Assembly: GCF_024198175.1 (NCBI RefSeq)
Contig: NZ_JAJVKV010000020.1
Location: 62,001-126,000, forward strand
Length of the DNA stretch: 64,000 bases
Reading direction: 5' to 3'
Source: Pyxidicoccus xibeiensis
GTDB taxonomy: Bacteria > Myxococcota > Myxococcia > Myxococcales > Myxococcaceae
Numbering within the stretch: position 1 is the first letter of the stretch; each line of letters begins with the position of its first letter. The notes under the pieces are model-generated. The model ran no database searches and had not been told where the DNA came from. It was given only the letters and a program-made list of their open reading frames with translations. A program made the position numbers and the translations under genes. Shown here piece after piece: positions 1 through 9,263 of the stretch.

Positions 1-438
1 CACGTGCTGGGGGACACGCTGTCGTCGGTGGGCGTGCTCATCGGCGCGGGCATCATGGCGCTCACCGGCTGGTTCGTGGTGGACCCCATCATCTCGGTGG
101 TCATCTCCGTGGTCATCGTGGTGGGCGCGGTGCGCCTCGTCCGGGACGCGGTGGACGTGCTGATGGAGGCCGTGCCGGCGCACGTGGACATGGCCCACAT
201 CAAGGACCTGATGCTGAAGATCAAGGGCGTCACGGCGGTGCATGACCTGCACGTGTGGACCATCTCCAGCGGGGTGTACGCGCTGTCCGCGCACCTGGTG
301 GTGCAGGACCCCATGGTCTGCAACAACGACGAGATCCTCTCGGCGGTGAAGCACGACCTGTACGACCGCTTCGGCATCGACCACACCACCATTCAAATCG
401 AGAGCGAGACCTACGCCCACCTGGGTGAGGTGCACTGA
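1..438 (+). CDS. Cation diffusion facilitator (CDF) transporter, C-terminal part
   Basis: This is the 3' part of a gene whose start lies before the window. The visible 145 residues open with HVLGDTLSS, which matches the HxxxD metal-site helix of CDF exporters (CzcD/ZitB type). Two hydrophobic segments follow, and then a cytoplasmic domain with the typical text VTAVHDLHVWTISSG. CDF proteins exchange protons for Zn2+, Co2+ or similar divalent cations across the inner membrane, and the C-terminal domain binds metal and dimerises. The conserved acidic and His residues of the family are present in the visible part. Metal specificity cannot be read from this fragment. Confidence 0.9.
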   Translation, partial: HVLGDTLSSVGVLIGAGIMALTGWFVVDPIISVVISVVIVVGAVRLVRDAVDVLMEAVPAHVDMAHIKDLMLKIKGVTAVHDLHVWTISSGVYALSAHLVVQDPMVCNNDEILSAVKHDLYDRFGIDHTTIQIESETYAHLGEVH

Positions 439-543
439 CGCCCGCGGGGCCGGCCCCCACGGGTGGGCCCGCGTAGCGCAGCGGACGCTCCTGGCGGGTT
501 CGCCTTGCGCCGGTGGTCCGGAGCGGACGATTCTCCGCGCCCC

Positions 544-1581
544 ATGAGCGTGCTGGACAAGGTGTTGGCGTTGCGCCCCGGGAACACGGTGGCCCGGGTG
601 GGCTCCGGCTCCCGCGTGCCGCTGCTGAATCCCAGGGAGCTGCTGCGCGCGCTGGAGGGCGCGCCGGTGGCCCTGCCGTGCCTGCCGGTCCAGGCCAAGG
701 GGGCGCTGCCGGGGCTGCTGCGCGCGGCCCGGGTGGAGGACTCGGTGCTGGGGCTGGCGTGCCCGCACCCCCTGGCGGACCGGGGCGCGGCGGAGCGCTT
801 CGTGGCGGCCGCGCACGCGGCGGCGGTGGAGGCTGAGCACTCGCGGCCCCTCTTCCTCCAGGCCGGGCCGGTGCGCGTGGCCCGGGTGGACGGGGACGCG
901 CTGGGACCCCTCCAGGAAGGCCTGTTCCGCGTGGTGGACGCGGGCTTCACGCTGGTGTCGCTGGACTTGTCGCGGCTGGACTCGTACGCGGCGGTGGAGG
1001 CCCTCAACGTCCTGACGGGGCCGATAACGGAGCGCGAGCTGTCGCTGGAGCTGACGGCCCCGGCGCCCTCGGGCGGCGACGTGCTGGACCCGTACCGCAC
1101 GCTGCTGGAGGGGCTGAAGCAGTGGAAGGTGCCGGTGCGCTTCGTCCGGGTGCCGGAGGCGGCGCTGGGCGTGGGCGAGCCGGACGTGGACCTGCTGCGG
1201 CGGCTGGTGGAGCTGGCCGCGGAGTACGACGCGGTGGTGACGGTGGGCGAGGTGGGCATGGGACTGCCTCGGGCCCTGCCCACCTACGTGGCGGCCGGCG
1301 TGCGCAAGGTGGACTGCGTGGGCCCCTTCGAGCGGCTCGCGCTGGGCGCCTGGCCCGCCGAGACACGTGCCAGCGTCATGGAGAAGGCCACGGCCGCGGG
1401 GCTGCCCGCGGGCGAGCTGCTCAGCGTCCTGGAGGAGCAGCTGCCCCCGCTGGAGCCGGACGCGCGCGAGAAGCTGGAGGCGCTGTCCTTCGCGGAGGCC
1501 GTGGAGGTCTTCGCCGCCCTGGGGGCGACCCGCACGGGCCAGCCGTCCATGCGCTTCCTGGCGGAGAACCAGAGCGACTGA
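544..1581 (+). CDS. Uncharacterised protein, possibly related to class II aldolases
   Basis: This 345-residue soluble protein has no signal peptide or membrane segment. Alternating strand and helix segments, such as GFTLVSLDLSRLDSY and a later VTVGEVGMG, suggest a TIM-barrel fold, and the pattern faintly recalls class II fructose- or tagatose-bisphosphate aldolases. I do not see the family's zinc-binding His set, so a catalytic aldolase role is not supported. The ATG at 544 is preferred over an upstream in-frame start at 463, because the 27 extra codons look like intergenic sequence. It ends 27 bp before rsmD on the same strand. Function unknown. Confidence 0.6.
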   Translation: MSVLDKVLALRPGNTVARVGSGSRVPLLNPRELLRALEGAPVALPCLPVQAKGALPGLLRAARVEDSVLGLACPHPLADRGAAERFVAAAHAAAVEAEHSRPLFLQAGPVRVARVDGDALGPLQEGLFRVVDAGFTLVSLDLSRLDSYAAVEALNVLTGPITERELSLELTAPAPSGGDVLDPYRTLLEGLKQWKVPVRFVRVPEAALGVGEPDVDLLRRLVELAAEYDAVVTVGEVGMGLPRALPTYVAAGVRKVDCVGPFERLALGAWPAETRASVMEKATAAGLPAGELLSVLEEQLPPLEPDAREKLEALSFAEAVEVFAALGATRTGQPSMRFLAENQSD

Positions 1582-1608
1582 CCCGAAGCCGGTGCTAGAA
1601 GGCTGCGC

Positions 1609-2178
1609 ATGCGAATCGTCGCAGGCACCGCGAAGGGCCGCGCGCTGACCGGCCCCAAGCCGACTTCGTTGCACATCCGGCCCACCGCCGACCGCGTCCG
1701 GGAGACCATCTTCAACATGCTGGGCCAGTTCCTGGACGGCCAGGCCGTGCTGGACCTGTACGCCGGCACCGGCGCGCTCGGGCTGGAGGCCCTGTCCCGG
1801 GGCGCGGGCCGGGTGGTGCTGGTGGACCAGGACCGCGAGGCCCAGGCCCTGTGCCGGCAGAACACCGACGCGCTCGGCTTCTCCGCCCAGGTGGAGGTGC
1901 TGGCGCAGCCGGTGGCCCGGGCGCTGGACGCGCTGCGGAAGCGGGGGGAGCGCTTCGAGCTCGTCTTCGCGGACCCGCCCTACGCCGCCCGCGTGGTGGA
2001 GACGGTGCTGGACGGGGTGACGGCGGCCGGGCTGGTGGCGCCCTCGGGCATGGTGGTGGTGGAGCACGACAAGCGCGAGGCCGCGCCGGACGCCCACGCC
2101 GGCCTCACCCGGGAAGACCAGCGCCGGTTCGGGGATACCCTGGTGAGCTTCTACCGGGCCCCGGCGACCATTCCTTGA
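1609..2178 (+). CDS. rsmD: 16S rRNA (guanine(966)-N2)-methyltransferase RsmD
   Basis: This 189-residue class I SAM-dependent methyltransferase is of normal length for RsmD. The N-terminus MRIVAGTAKGR is typical of the family. The SAM-binding loop DLYAGTGALGLEAL lies near residues 48-61, and the catalytic N6/N2-methylase motif FADPPY near residues 120-125. RsmD methylates G966 of 16S rRNA during 30S assembly. coaD follows after 34 bp, and the rsmD-coaD pairing is common across bacteria, which supports both calls. A TAGAAG hexamer at 1596-1601 lies 7 nt before the start and may be a -10 box. Confidence 0.95.
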   Translation: MRIVAGTAKGRALTGPKPTSLHIRPTADRVRETIFNMLGQFLDGQAVLDLYAGTGALGLEALSRGAGRVVLVDQDREAQALCRQNTDALGFSAQVEVLAQPVARALDALRKRGERFELVFADPPYAARVVETVLDGVTAAGLVAPSGMVVVEHDKREAAPDAHAGLTREDQRRFGDTLVSFYRAPATIP

Positions 2179-2212
2179 CCGGCTGTCAGGGGCGTCCGAG
2201 ACTCACTGTTGC

Positions 2213-2695
2213 ATGCCGGTCGCCATCTATCCTGGTTCGTTCGATCCGCTCACCAACGGGCACCTGAGCCTCATCCAGCGCAGCCTGAAGATGTTCGATC
2301 GGCTCATCGTCGCCATCGCGGTGAACCCGAAGAAGACCCCGCTCTTCACCGAGGACGAGCGGCGCGAGCTCATCCGCGACGCGGTGAAGGACGACCGGGT
2401 CGAGGTGGACGCCTTCCACGGGCTGCTGGTGGACTACGTGAAGCGGCGCAACGTGGGCGTCATCATCCGCGGGCTGCGCGCGGTGTCGGACTTCGAATAC
2501 GAGTTCCAGCTCGCCAACATGAACCGGAAGCTGGCGCCCGACATCGAGACCGTCTTCATGATGACGGGTGAGGACTACTTCTACATCTCCTCCCAGCTCG
2601 TCCGGGAGGTGGCGTCGTTCGGCGGCGACGTCACGGGCCTGGTGCCCGACAACGTGAACACGAAGCTGCGGGCGAAGTTCGCCGGGCGGACGTAG
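2213..2695 (+). CDS. coaD: Pantetheine-phosphate adenylyltransferase
   Basis: CoaD transfers AMP from ATP to 4'-phosphopantetheine, making dephospho-CoA in the penultimate step of coenzyme A synthesis. The 160-residue product has the standard length. It shows the nucleotidyltransferase signature GSFDPLTNGH near residues 8-17 and, near the C-terminus, the region YFYISSQLVREVASFGGDV, which corresponds to the second ATP-binding motif (ISSxxVR). It lies in a same-strand run rsmD-coaD-aminotransferase with short gaps and is probably cotranscribed. Confidence 0.97.
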   Translation: MPVAIYPGSFDPLTNGHLSLIQRSLKMFDRLIVAIAVNPKKTPLFTEDERRELIRDAVKDDRVEVDAFHGLLVDYVKRRNVGVIIRGLRAVSDFEYEFQLANMNRKLAPDIETVFMMTGEDYFYISSQLVREVASFGGDVTGLVPDNVNTKLRAKFAGRT

Positions 2696-2747
2696 GCGGC
2701 GTCTCTCCTCTTGTGGGCGCGGGCGCTCCCGCGCTACGCAAGCGGGC

Positions 2748-3938
2748 ATGAAACTCGCCCGCCGTGTCCAGGCCATCAAGCCGTCCCCGACGCTCGCTCT
2801 CAACTCGCGCGCCAAGGCGCTCGCCGCTCAAGGCGTGGACGTGGTGGTGCTGGCCGCGGGCGAGCCCGACTTCGACACCCCGGACTACGTGAAGCAGGCC
2901 GCGGTGGACGCCATCCGCGCGGGCTTCACCAAGTACACGGCCACCAACGGCATCCCCGAGCTGCGCGAGGCCATCTGCCGCAAGCTGGAGCGCGACAACG
3001 CGCTGCGCTTCACGCCGGACCAGGTGCTCGTCACGTCCGGTGGCAAGCAGGCCCTCTACAACCTCTGCCAGGCGGTGCTGGACGAGGGCGACGAGGTCAT
3101 CATCTTCGCGCCCTACTGGGTCAGCTACCCGGACATGGTGCGGCTGGCGGGCGCCACCCCCGTCATCGTCAACACGCGCGAGGAGGACGGCTTCGCGCCG
3201 GACCCGGACGCCATCCGCCGCGCGCTCACCCCGCGCACGCGCGCCGTCATCATCAACAGCCCCGGCAACCCCACCGGCGCCGTCTACTCGCGCGCCGCGC
3301 TGGAGGGCATCGCCGAGGTGCTGCGGCCCCACGACTGCCTCATCATCACCGACGACATCTACGAGAAGCTGCTCTACACCAACGAGCGGCTGGGCATCAG
3401 CGACGTGGCGCCGGACCTGGTGCCCCGGCTGGTGGTCATCAACGCCCTGAGCAAGTCGCACGCGATGACGGGCTGGCGCATGGGCTACGCGGCGGGCCCC
3501 CGGCCACTGGTGGCCGCCATGCAGCTGGTGCAGGACCAGTCCACGTCCAACGCGTCGTCCATCGGCCAGAAGGCGGCGCTGGCCGCGCTCGAGGGGCCGG
3601 CGGACACCGTCATCCAGATGGCGAAGGAGTACCACGCGCGCCGGGACCTCTTCGTGGGCGGCCTCAACACGCTGGACGGCATCCGCTGCCGCATGCCGGA
3701 GGGCGCCTTCTACGCGTTCGCGGACGTGCGGGGCCTGTACGGCCGCACCTTCAAGGACAAGCCGGTGACGGGCTCCATGCAGCTGTCGGAGATCCTCCTG
3801 GACGAGTTCCGCGTCGCGGCGGTGCCGGGAGACCCGTTCGGCGCGGAGGGCTACATCCGCATGAGCTTCGCCACCTCGCGCCAGGTGCTGCAGAAGGGGC
3901 TGGTGCGCCTGGGAGAGCTGGTCCAGGCGCTGCGCTGA
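2748..3938 (+). CDS. Pyridoxal phosphate-dependent aminotransferase, aspartate aminotransferase type
   Basis: This 396-residue fold-type I aminotransferase (class I/II) probably interconverts aspartate and oxaloacetate using 2-oxoglutarate/glutamate. The protein shows the substrate and cofactor loop NSPGNPTG near residues 170-177, the cofactor-lysine region SKSHAMTGWR near residue 236, and the conserved N-terminal AxGEPDFDTP typical of subgroup Ib enzymes. The exact substrate could also be another amino acid such as an aromatic one. It lies 52 bp after coaD. The next gene is convergent and its stop codon is only one base away. Confidence 0.93.
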   Translation: MKLARRVQAIKPSPTLALNSRAKALAAQGVDVVVLAAGEPDFDTPDYVKQAAVDAIRAGFTKYTATNGIPELREAICRKLERDNALRFTPDQVLVTSGGKQALYNLCQAVLDEGDEVIIFAPYWVSYPDMVRLAGATPVIVNTREEDGFAPDPDAIRRALTPRTRAVIINSPGNPTGAVYSRAALEGIAEVLRPHDCLIITDDIYEKLLYTNERLGISDVAPDLVPRLVVINALSKSHAMTGWRMGYAAGPRPLVAAMQLVQDQSTSNASSIGQKAALAALEGPADTVIQMAKEYHARRDLFVGGLNTLDGIRCRMPEGAFYAFADVRGLYGRTFKDKPVTGSMQLSEILLDEFRVAAVPGDPFGAEGYIRMSFATSRQVLQKGLVRLGELVQALR

Positions 3939-3939
3939 C

Positions 3940-4710
3940 TCAGTCCGTGTAGGCGAAGGCGCGGTGCTCGTCGCGGTAGGGCCGGAAGAGGAAGATGCCG
4001 GGGCGGCCGGAGAGGTTGCCCACGGCGGCCCAGAGGTCCGTCATGTTGCGCAGGTCCAGCCCCAGCCGCGCGGGCGCCTTGCCGTACTTCTTCTCCAGCT
4101 CCGCCAGCGTCATCACCTCCACGTCGTAGAGGGTGATGAGGTCCGTGCGCTTGAGCCGCAGCTGCTTCACCCACGCCACCACCAGCTCCTCCGGCGTGGC
4201 GTACCGCTTGTCCTCGAGCTGGAACGGGTAGAACAGCTCGTTGGCCGTGCTGCGCACATCCCCCGTCAGCAGCGTCTGGAAGAGGTAGCGGGCCGCCTCC
4301 CGGATGTCCTCCTTCGTGCGCTCCTCGGCCGTCATCGGCGCCGTCTCGTCGCGCGGAGGCGGGGGCCGGACGATGTCCGGCTGCCCGGTGGTCGGAGGCG
4401 CGGGGGCCGCGGGAGCGGGCGTCGCGGGGGCGGTCGGAGCGGGCGTCGCGGGCGCGGGGGCCGGCGTTGCGGGCTGACGGGACCGGCGCGCGGGGGGCGG
4501 CTTCGGCGCGGCTGGAGCCGGGGATTCCGGGGCAGGCGAGGGAGCAGGCGGTGGCGTGGGCTCCGAAGGCGCGGGGGTGGGAGCGGCGGCTTCCGGTGTG
4601 GTGGGGGCGGCTTCCTGCGTGGTGGGAGCGGCGGCTTCCGGCGTGGCGGGGGCCTGGGCGAGGGCAGGGGACGCGAGGGAGAAAATCAGGGCCAGGGACC
4701 AGCGGCGCAT
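3940..4710 (-). CDS. Secreted Pro/Ala-rich protein of unknown function
   Basis: This 256-residue protein begins with a signal peptide (MRRWSLALIFSLASPALAQ) cleaved after Ala. Residues 20 to about 120 are a low-complexity Pro/Ala/Glu/Thr linker, as in many periplasmic proteins of this group. The C-terminal 130 residues form a folded domain with charged helices and a YDVEVMTLAELEKKYGK segment that I do not recognise. Start at 4710 is chosen because the signal peptide begins there; reading further upstream only follows the antisense of carB. It is transcribed divergently from carB, with a perfect palindrome in the shared 123-bp intergenic region. Confidence 0.75.
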   Translation of the reverse strand: MRRWSLALIFSLASPALAQAPATPEAAAPTTQEAAPTTPEAAAPTPAPSEPTPPPAPSPAPESPAPAAPKPPPARRSRQPATPAPAPATPAPTAPATPAPAAPAPPTTGQPDIVRPPPPRDETAPMTAEERTKEDIREAARYLFQTLLTGDVRSTANELFYPFQLEDKRYATPEELVVAWVKQLRLKRTDLITLYDVEVMTLAELEKKYGKAPARLGLDLRNMTDLWAAVGNLSGRPGIFLFRPYRDEHRAFAYTD

Positions 4711-4747
4711 GGAACCTCCGAAAGCGGCGGAGCGTAGCAGACGCCGC

Positions 4748-4771
4748 CGCACGGAGCCCGGGCTCCGTGCG
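4748..4771. promoter_or_regulatory. 24-bp perfect palindrome between divergent genes, candidate operator
   Basis: The half-site cgcacggagccc is followed directly by its exact reverse complement, with no spacer. It lies 38 bp upstream of the minus-strand secreted-protein gene and 63 bp upstream of carB. With no loop and no following T-run it looks more like a dimer-binding site than a terminator. Which regulator might use it is unknown. Confidence 0.45.
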
Positions 4772-4833
4772 AGCGGACGAACCCGCATACAGTCCGTGCA
4801 TGTGGAGTCGGAGGTTGGTATGGGGGCGGCCCG

Positions 4834-7800
4834 ATGCCTAAACGTACCGATATCCGCAAGGTTCTGGTGATTGGCTCGGGCCCGATTGTCATCGGGCAGG
4901 CCGTCGAGTTCGACTACTCCGGTACTCAAGCCATCAAGGCACTCCGGGATGAAGGCGTGGAGGTGGTGCTGCTCAACAGCAACCCCGCCACGGTGATGAC
5001 GGACCCCGAGTTCGCCCATCGCACCTACATCGAGCCCATCACCGTGGATGCGGCGGAGCGAATCCTCGCCGCGGAACGGCCGGACTCGCTGCTGCCGACG
5101 ATGGGAGGCCAGACGGCGCTCAACCTGGCCAAGGCGCTGGCGGAGCAGGGCATCCTGGAGAAGTACGGGGTGCGGCTGATTGGCGCTTCGCTGGAGGCCA
5201 TCAACAAGGCCGAGGACCGGCAGCTCTTCAAGGCGGCCATGCAGAAGATCGGCGTGGCGCTGCCCAAGAGCGGCTACGCGACGACGCTGGCCCAGGCCAT
5301 GGCGCTGGTGGAGGAGATTGGCTTCCCCTCCATCATCCGCCCCTCCTTCACGCTGGGCGGCACGGGCGGCGGCATCGCCTACAACCGCGACGAGTTCGAG
5401 GCCATCTGCCGCTCGGGCCTGAAGGCCAGCCCCACCTCCACCATCCTCGTGGAGGAGAGCGTCCTGGGCTGGAAGGAGTACGAGCTCGAGGTGGTCCGCG
5501 ACTCGGCGGACAACGTCATCATCGTCTGCTCCATCGAGAACCTGGACCCCATGGGGGTGCACACGGGTGACTCCATCACCGTGGCGCCCGCGCAGACGCT
5601 GACGGACCGCGAGTACCAGCGGATGCGGCAGGCGTCGCTGGCCATCATCCGGGAGATTGGCGTCGACACGGGTGGCTCCAACATCCAGTTCGGCATCCAC
5701 CCGAAGGACGGCCGTATGGTCGTCATCGAGATGAACCCGCGCGTGTCGCGCTCCAGCGCGCTGGCGTCCAAGGCGACGGGCTACCCCATCGCCAAGGTCG
5801 CCGCGAAGCTGGCGCTGGGCTACACGCTGGACGAGCTTCGCAACGACATCACCCGGGACACGCCGGCCTCCTTCGAGCCGACGCTGGACTACGTCGTCGT
5901 GAAGATTCCGCGCTTCAACTTCGAGAAGTTCCCGCACGCGGACCGGACGCTGACCACGAGCATGCGCTCGGTGGGCGAGGTGATGGCCATTGGCCGCACC
6001 TTCCCCGAGGCGTACATGAAGGCGCTGCGCTCCATGGAGCTGGGCCGCGTGGGGCTGGAGTCGCCCGACCTGCCGGTGGAGAAGGAGGAGCGCGAGAAGG
6101 TGCTGCGCGAGGCGCTGCGGATTCCGCGCCCGGAGCGGCCCTGGTTCGTGGCGCAGGCCTTCCGCGAGGGGATGACGGTGGAGGCGGTGCACGCGCTGTC
6201 CGCCATCGACCCGTGGTTCCTGCGCTACATCGAGATGCTGGTGCGCGAGGCGCAGTCCATCGAGGAGTACGGCCGGTTGGATCAGCTCCCGGACGACGTG
6301 CTCCGGCAGGCGAAGTCGCACGGCTTCTCCGACAAGTACCTGGGCAAGCTGCTGGGCTACCCGGAGGACGAGGTGCGGGCGCACCGGCACGCGCGGAAGA
6401 TCCGCCCCGTCTTCAAGCGGGTGGACACCTGCGCCGCGGAGTTCGAGGCGTACACGCCCTACCTGTACTCCACCTACGAGGAGGAGGACGAGGCGCCGCC
6501 CACGGACCGGCAGAAGGTGCTCATCCTCGGCAGCGGCCCCATCCGCATCGGTCAGGGCATCGAGTTCGACTACGCGTGCGTGCACGCCGCCTTCGCGCTG
6601 CGCGAGGCCGGGTACGAGACGGTGATGGTCAACTGCAACCCGGAGACGGTGTCCACGGACTACGACACGTCCGACCGCCTCTACTTCGAGCCGCTGACGA
6701 TTGAGGACGTGCTCGAGGTGTCGCAGCGCGAGAAGCCGGTGGGCGCGATTGTCCAGTTCGGCGGGCAGACGCCGCTGCGCCTGTCGGTGCCGCTGGAGAA
6801 GGCGGGCCTGCCGATTCTGGGCACGTCGCCGGACGCCATCGACCGGGCGGAGGACCGCGAGCGGTTCTCGAAGCTCATCGAGAAGCTGGGGCTGACGCAG
6901 CCGGAGAACGGGGTGGCGCGCAGCCACGCCGAGGCCTTCAAGGTTGCGGAGCGCATCGGCTACCCGGTGATGGTGCGTCCCTCGTACGTGCTGGGCGGGC
7001 GCGCGATGGAGACGGTGTACGACGCGGCCAGCCTGGAGCGGTACATGCGCGAGGCGGTGAGTGCGTCACCGGAGCACCCGGTGCTCATCGACCGCTTCCT
7101 GAAGGACGCCATCGAGGTGGACCTGGACCTGGTGGCGGACCGCACGGGCGCGGTGCTGATTGGCGGGGTGCTGGAGCACATCCAGGAGGCGGGCGTGCAC
7201 TCGGGTGACGCGGCCGCGACGCTGCCGCCGCACTCGCTGCCGCCGGACCTGGTGGAGCGGATGAAGGACCAGGCCATCGCCCTGGCGCGCGAGCTGGGCG
7301 TGGTGGGGCTGATGAACGTGCAGTTCGCCATCCAGGGGAAGACCATCTACATCCTGGAGGTGAACCCGCGCGCGAGCCGCACGGTGCCGTTCATCTCGAA
7401 GGCCACGGGCCTGGCGATGGCGAAGATTGCCGCGCTGTGCATGGTGGGCAAGACGCTGAAGGAGCTGGGCGCGACGCAGGAGCCCGAGTTCAAGCACGTG
7501 GCGGTGAAGGAGAGCGTGTTCCCCTTCGCGCGCTTCGCCGGGGTGGACGTCATCCTCGGGCCGGAGATGAAGTCCACGGGCGAGGTGATGGGCCTGTCGC
7601 ACGACTACGCGTCGGCGTTCGCCAAGAGCCAGCTGGCGGCGGGGGTGAAGCTGCCCAAGAGCGGCAAGGTGTTCATCTCCGTCAAGGACGAGGACAAGCC
7701 GGCGGTGGTGGACCTGGCGCGGCGGCTGCGGAACATGGGCTACACGCTCATCGTCACCGCTGGAACGCACTCGTACCTGGCGACGAAGGGCATCGAGGCG

Positions 7801-8091
7801 CAGGTGGTGCAGAAGGTGAAGGAGGGCCGGCCGAACATCGTCGACAAGATTGTCGACGGGGAGATCGTGCTGGTCATCAACACCACCTTCGGCAAGCAGG
7901 AGATTGCGGACAGCTTCTCCATCCGCCGCGAGTCGCTGATGCACTCGGTGCCGTACTACACGACGGTGCAGGCGGCGCGGATGGCGGTGGGTGCGCTGGA
8001 GGCGCTCAAGCGCACGGACCTGTCCGTGAAGCCGCTCCAGGAGTACCTGGGCATCGCCGGGGGCGTGACGGCGAAGACGGCCAAGAAGTAG
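4834..8091 (+). CDS. carB: Carbamoyl-phosphate synthase large subunit
   Basis: CarB makes carbamoyl phosphate from bicarbonate, ammonia delivered by CarA, and two ATP, feeding arginine and pyrimidine synthesis. The 1085-residue length matches the family. The two homologous halves are clear: the first begins VLVIGSGPIVIGQAVEFDYSG, the second LILGSGPIRIGQGIEFDYA near residue 565. Each carries an ATP-grasp fold with the EMNPRVSRSSALASKATGYP or EVNPRASRTVPFISKATG motif. The last 140 residues form the MGS-like allosteric domain that binds UMP or ornithine in other bacteria. carA is not in the window. A hairpin terminator follows at 8125-8157. Confidence 0.98.
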   Translation: MPKRTDIRKVLVIGSGPIVIGQAVEFDYSGTQAIKALRDEGVEVVLLNSNPATVMTDPEFAHRTYIEPITVDAAERILAAERPDSLLPTMGGQTALNLAKALAEQGILEKYGVRLIGASLEAINKAEDRQLFKAAMQKIGVALPKSGYATTLAQAMALVEEIGFPSIIRPSFTLGGTGGGIAYNRDEFEAICRSGLKASPTSTILVEESVLGWKEYELEVVRDSADNVIIVCSIENLDPMGVHTGDSITVAPAQTLTDREYQRMRQASLAIIREIGVDTGGSNIQFGIHPKDGRMVVIEMNPRVSRSSALASKATGYPIAKVAAKLALGYTLDELRNDITRDTPASFEPTLDYVVVKIPRFNFEKFPHADRTLTTSMRSVGEVMAIGRTFPEAYMKALRSMELGRVGLESPDLPVEKEEREKVLREALRIPRPERPWFVAQAFREGMTVEAVHALSAIDPWFLRYIEMLVREAQSIEEYGRLDQLPDDVLRQAKSHGFSDKYLGKLLGYPEDEVRAHRHARKIRPVFKRVDTCAAEFEAYTPYLYSTYEEEDEAPPTDRQKVLILGSGPIRIGQGIEFDYACVHAAFALREAGYETVMVNCNPETVSTDYDTSDRLYFEPLTIEDVLEVSQREKPVGAIVQFGGQTPLRLSVPLEKAGLPILGTSPDAIDRAEDRERFSKLIEKLGLTQPENGVARSHAEAFKVAERIGYPVMVRPSYVLGGRAMETVYDAASLERYMREAVSASPEHPVLIDRFLKDAIEVDLDLVADRTGAVLIGGVLEHIQEAGVHSGDAAATLPPHSLPPDLVERMKDQAIALARELGVVGLMNVQFAIQGKTIYILEVNPRASRTVPFISKATGLAMAKIAALCMVGKTLKELGATQEPEFKHVAVKESVFPFARFAGVDVILGPEMKSTGEVMGLSHDYASAFAKSQLAAGVKLPKSGKVFISVKDEDKPAVVDLARRLRNMGYTLIVTAGTHSYLATKGIEAQVVQKVKEGRPNIVDKIVDGEIVLVINTTFGKQEIADSFSIRRESLMHSVPYYTTVQAARMAVGALEALKRTDLSVKPLQEYLGIAGGVTAKTAKK

Positions 8092-8124
8092 CAGCAGGCT
8101 TCAGCAGCCCCTGACGTGAAGCGC

Positions 8125-8157
8125 GCGGCCCCGCTCCTGAGATGGGAGTGGGGCCGC
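8125..8157. terminator. Hairpin terminator between carB and a convergent oxidoreductase gene
   Basis: Arms gcggccccgctcc (8125-8137) and ggagtggggccgc (8145-8157) pair over 13 bp with one G-T pair and a 7-nt loop. It lies between two convergent stop codons and can serve both strands, although the T-run after it is short. Confidence 0.65.
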
Positions 8158-8174
8158 GAGCGTTTCGGGGTGGC

Positions 8175-9251
8175 TCAGGCGGCGACGAAGTTCTTCCACT
8201 GGCGCATGTACTGGACGAACGTGTCCGACAGCGCCTCGCCGCGCAGGGTCTCCGGTGCGAGCGGGGGGCGCTGGACGGCGTCACCGCGCCGGGCGCGCTC
8301 GGGCCAGTTGTGGTTGGCGATGGCGGGGCGGCCGAGGGCGACGGCATCGGCGCCGAGGGTGAGCTGGGCCTCGGCGTCCTCGCGCGTCCAGATGTTTCCC
8401 GCGACGACGATCTTCACGTGGGCGGGGAGGGCGGCGCGAAACAGCGGGGTTGCATGGGCGTCGGGGCGCTTCTTGGTGTTGAGGGCGGCGCGCCAGAGGG
8501 ACAGGTGGAGGATCTCCATGCCGTCCTCGGCGAGCCACTTCGCGACCTGGACGGTCTCATCGAGGTCGAGTCCCTTGGCCTGGCCGAAGTCCTCGGGGGA
8601 GAGGCGGACGGCGAGGACGAGGGAGGGGGCGGCGCGGCGGACGGCGCGCAGGGTCTCGCGGATGAGGCGCGAGCGGTTCTCGAGCGAGCCGCCCCAGCGG
8701 TCGGTGCGCTGGTTGTAGACGGTGCTGAGGAACTGGGAGAGCAGGTAGCCGTGGGCGCCGTGGAGCTCGACGGAGTCGAAGCCGGCCTGGGCGCAGCGGC
8801 GGGCGGCGTTGGCGAAGGCGTCGATGGCGCGCTGGATGTCGTCCTCGGTGCCGGCGCGGCAGCGGACGTCTTCCTCGGAGTGCTCGCTGGCGCTCCAGCG
8901 CTCCAGGCCGCTGACGGCGGGGTCGGCGCGCAGGCCGCCGTGGAAGAGCTGGGAGGAGACGAGGGCGCCGCCCTGGTGGATGCGGGCGGCGAGGCGGGTG
9001 AGTCCGGGGAGCATGGCGTCATCGTGGACGCCGAGCTCGCCCTGCCACGCCTTGCCATCCTGGGCGACGTGGGCGGCACAGGTCTCGACGAGGCCGAAGC
9101 CGCCGTCCGCGCGGGCGGCGAGGAAGCGGAGCTCATCGTCGGACAGCGTGCCGTCCGTGTGGCTCTGCATGTTGGTCAGCGGCGCGAGCCAGATGCGGTT
9201 GCGCACGCTGAGGTTGTTCCGGAAGGTGAGGGGAGCGAACAGGTCCGTCAT
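8175..9251 (-). CDS. NADH:flavin oxidoreductase, Old Yellow Enzyme family
   Basis: This 358-residue FMN-binding TIM-barrel enzyme has family landmarks throughout: the N-terminal LFAPLTFRNNLSVRNRIWLAPLT, the substrate-side segment VELHGAHGYLLSQFLS, the NQRTDRWGGSLENR motif, and the phosphate-binding end GADAVALGRPAIANHNW. Members reduce activated alkenes such as enones with NAD(P)H; the natural substrate is unknown. It is cytoplasmic with no signal peptide. A TACAAT box (plus-strand 9258-9263) lies 6 nt upstream of the ATG, suggesting a leaderless transcript. It is convergent with carB. Confidence 0.93.
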   Translation of the reverse strand: MTDLFAPLTFRNNLSVRNRIWLAPLTNMQSHTDGTLSDDELRFLAARADGGFGLVETCAAHVAQDGKAWQGELGVHDDAMLPGLTRLAARIHQGGALVSSQLFHGGLRADPAVSGLERWSASEHSEEDVRCRAGTEDDIQRAIDAFANAARRCAQAGFDSVELHGAHGYLLSQFLSTVYNQRTDRWGGSLENRSRLIRETLRAVRRAAPSLVLAVRLSPEDFGQAKGLDLDETVQVAKWLAEDGMEILHLSLWRAALNTKKRPDAHATPLFRAALPAHVKIVVAGNIWTREDAEAQLTLGADAVALGRPAIANHNWPERARRGDAVQRPPLAPETLRGEALSDTFVQYMRQWKNFVAA

Positions 9252-9257
9252 CCGCCC

Positions 9258-9263
9258 ATTGTA
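9258..9263 (-). promoter_or_regulatory. Candidate -10 box (TACAAT) for the OYE gene
   Basis: On the minus strand TACAAT ends 6 nt before the ATG at 9251, so transcription would start at or near the A of the start codon. No convincing -35 element is visible. Confidence 0.4.

Noticed and set aside
4800..6927. Minus-strand open frame extending the secreted protein gene through carB
   Set aside because: The extra residues are antisense to carB, and the signal peptide at 4710 marks the real start.
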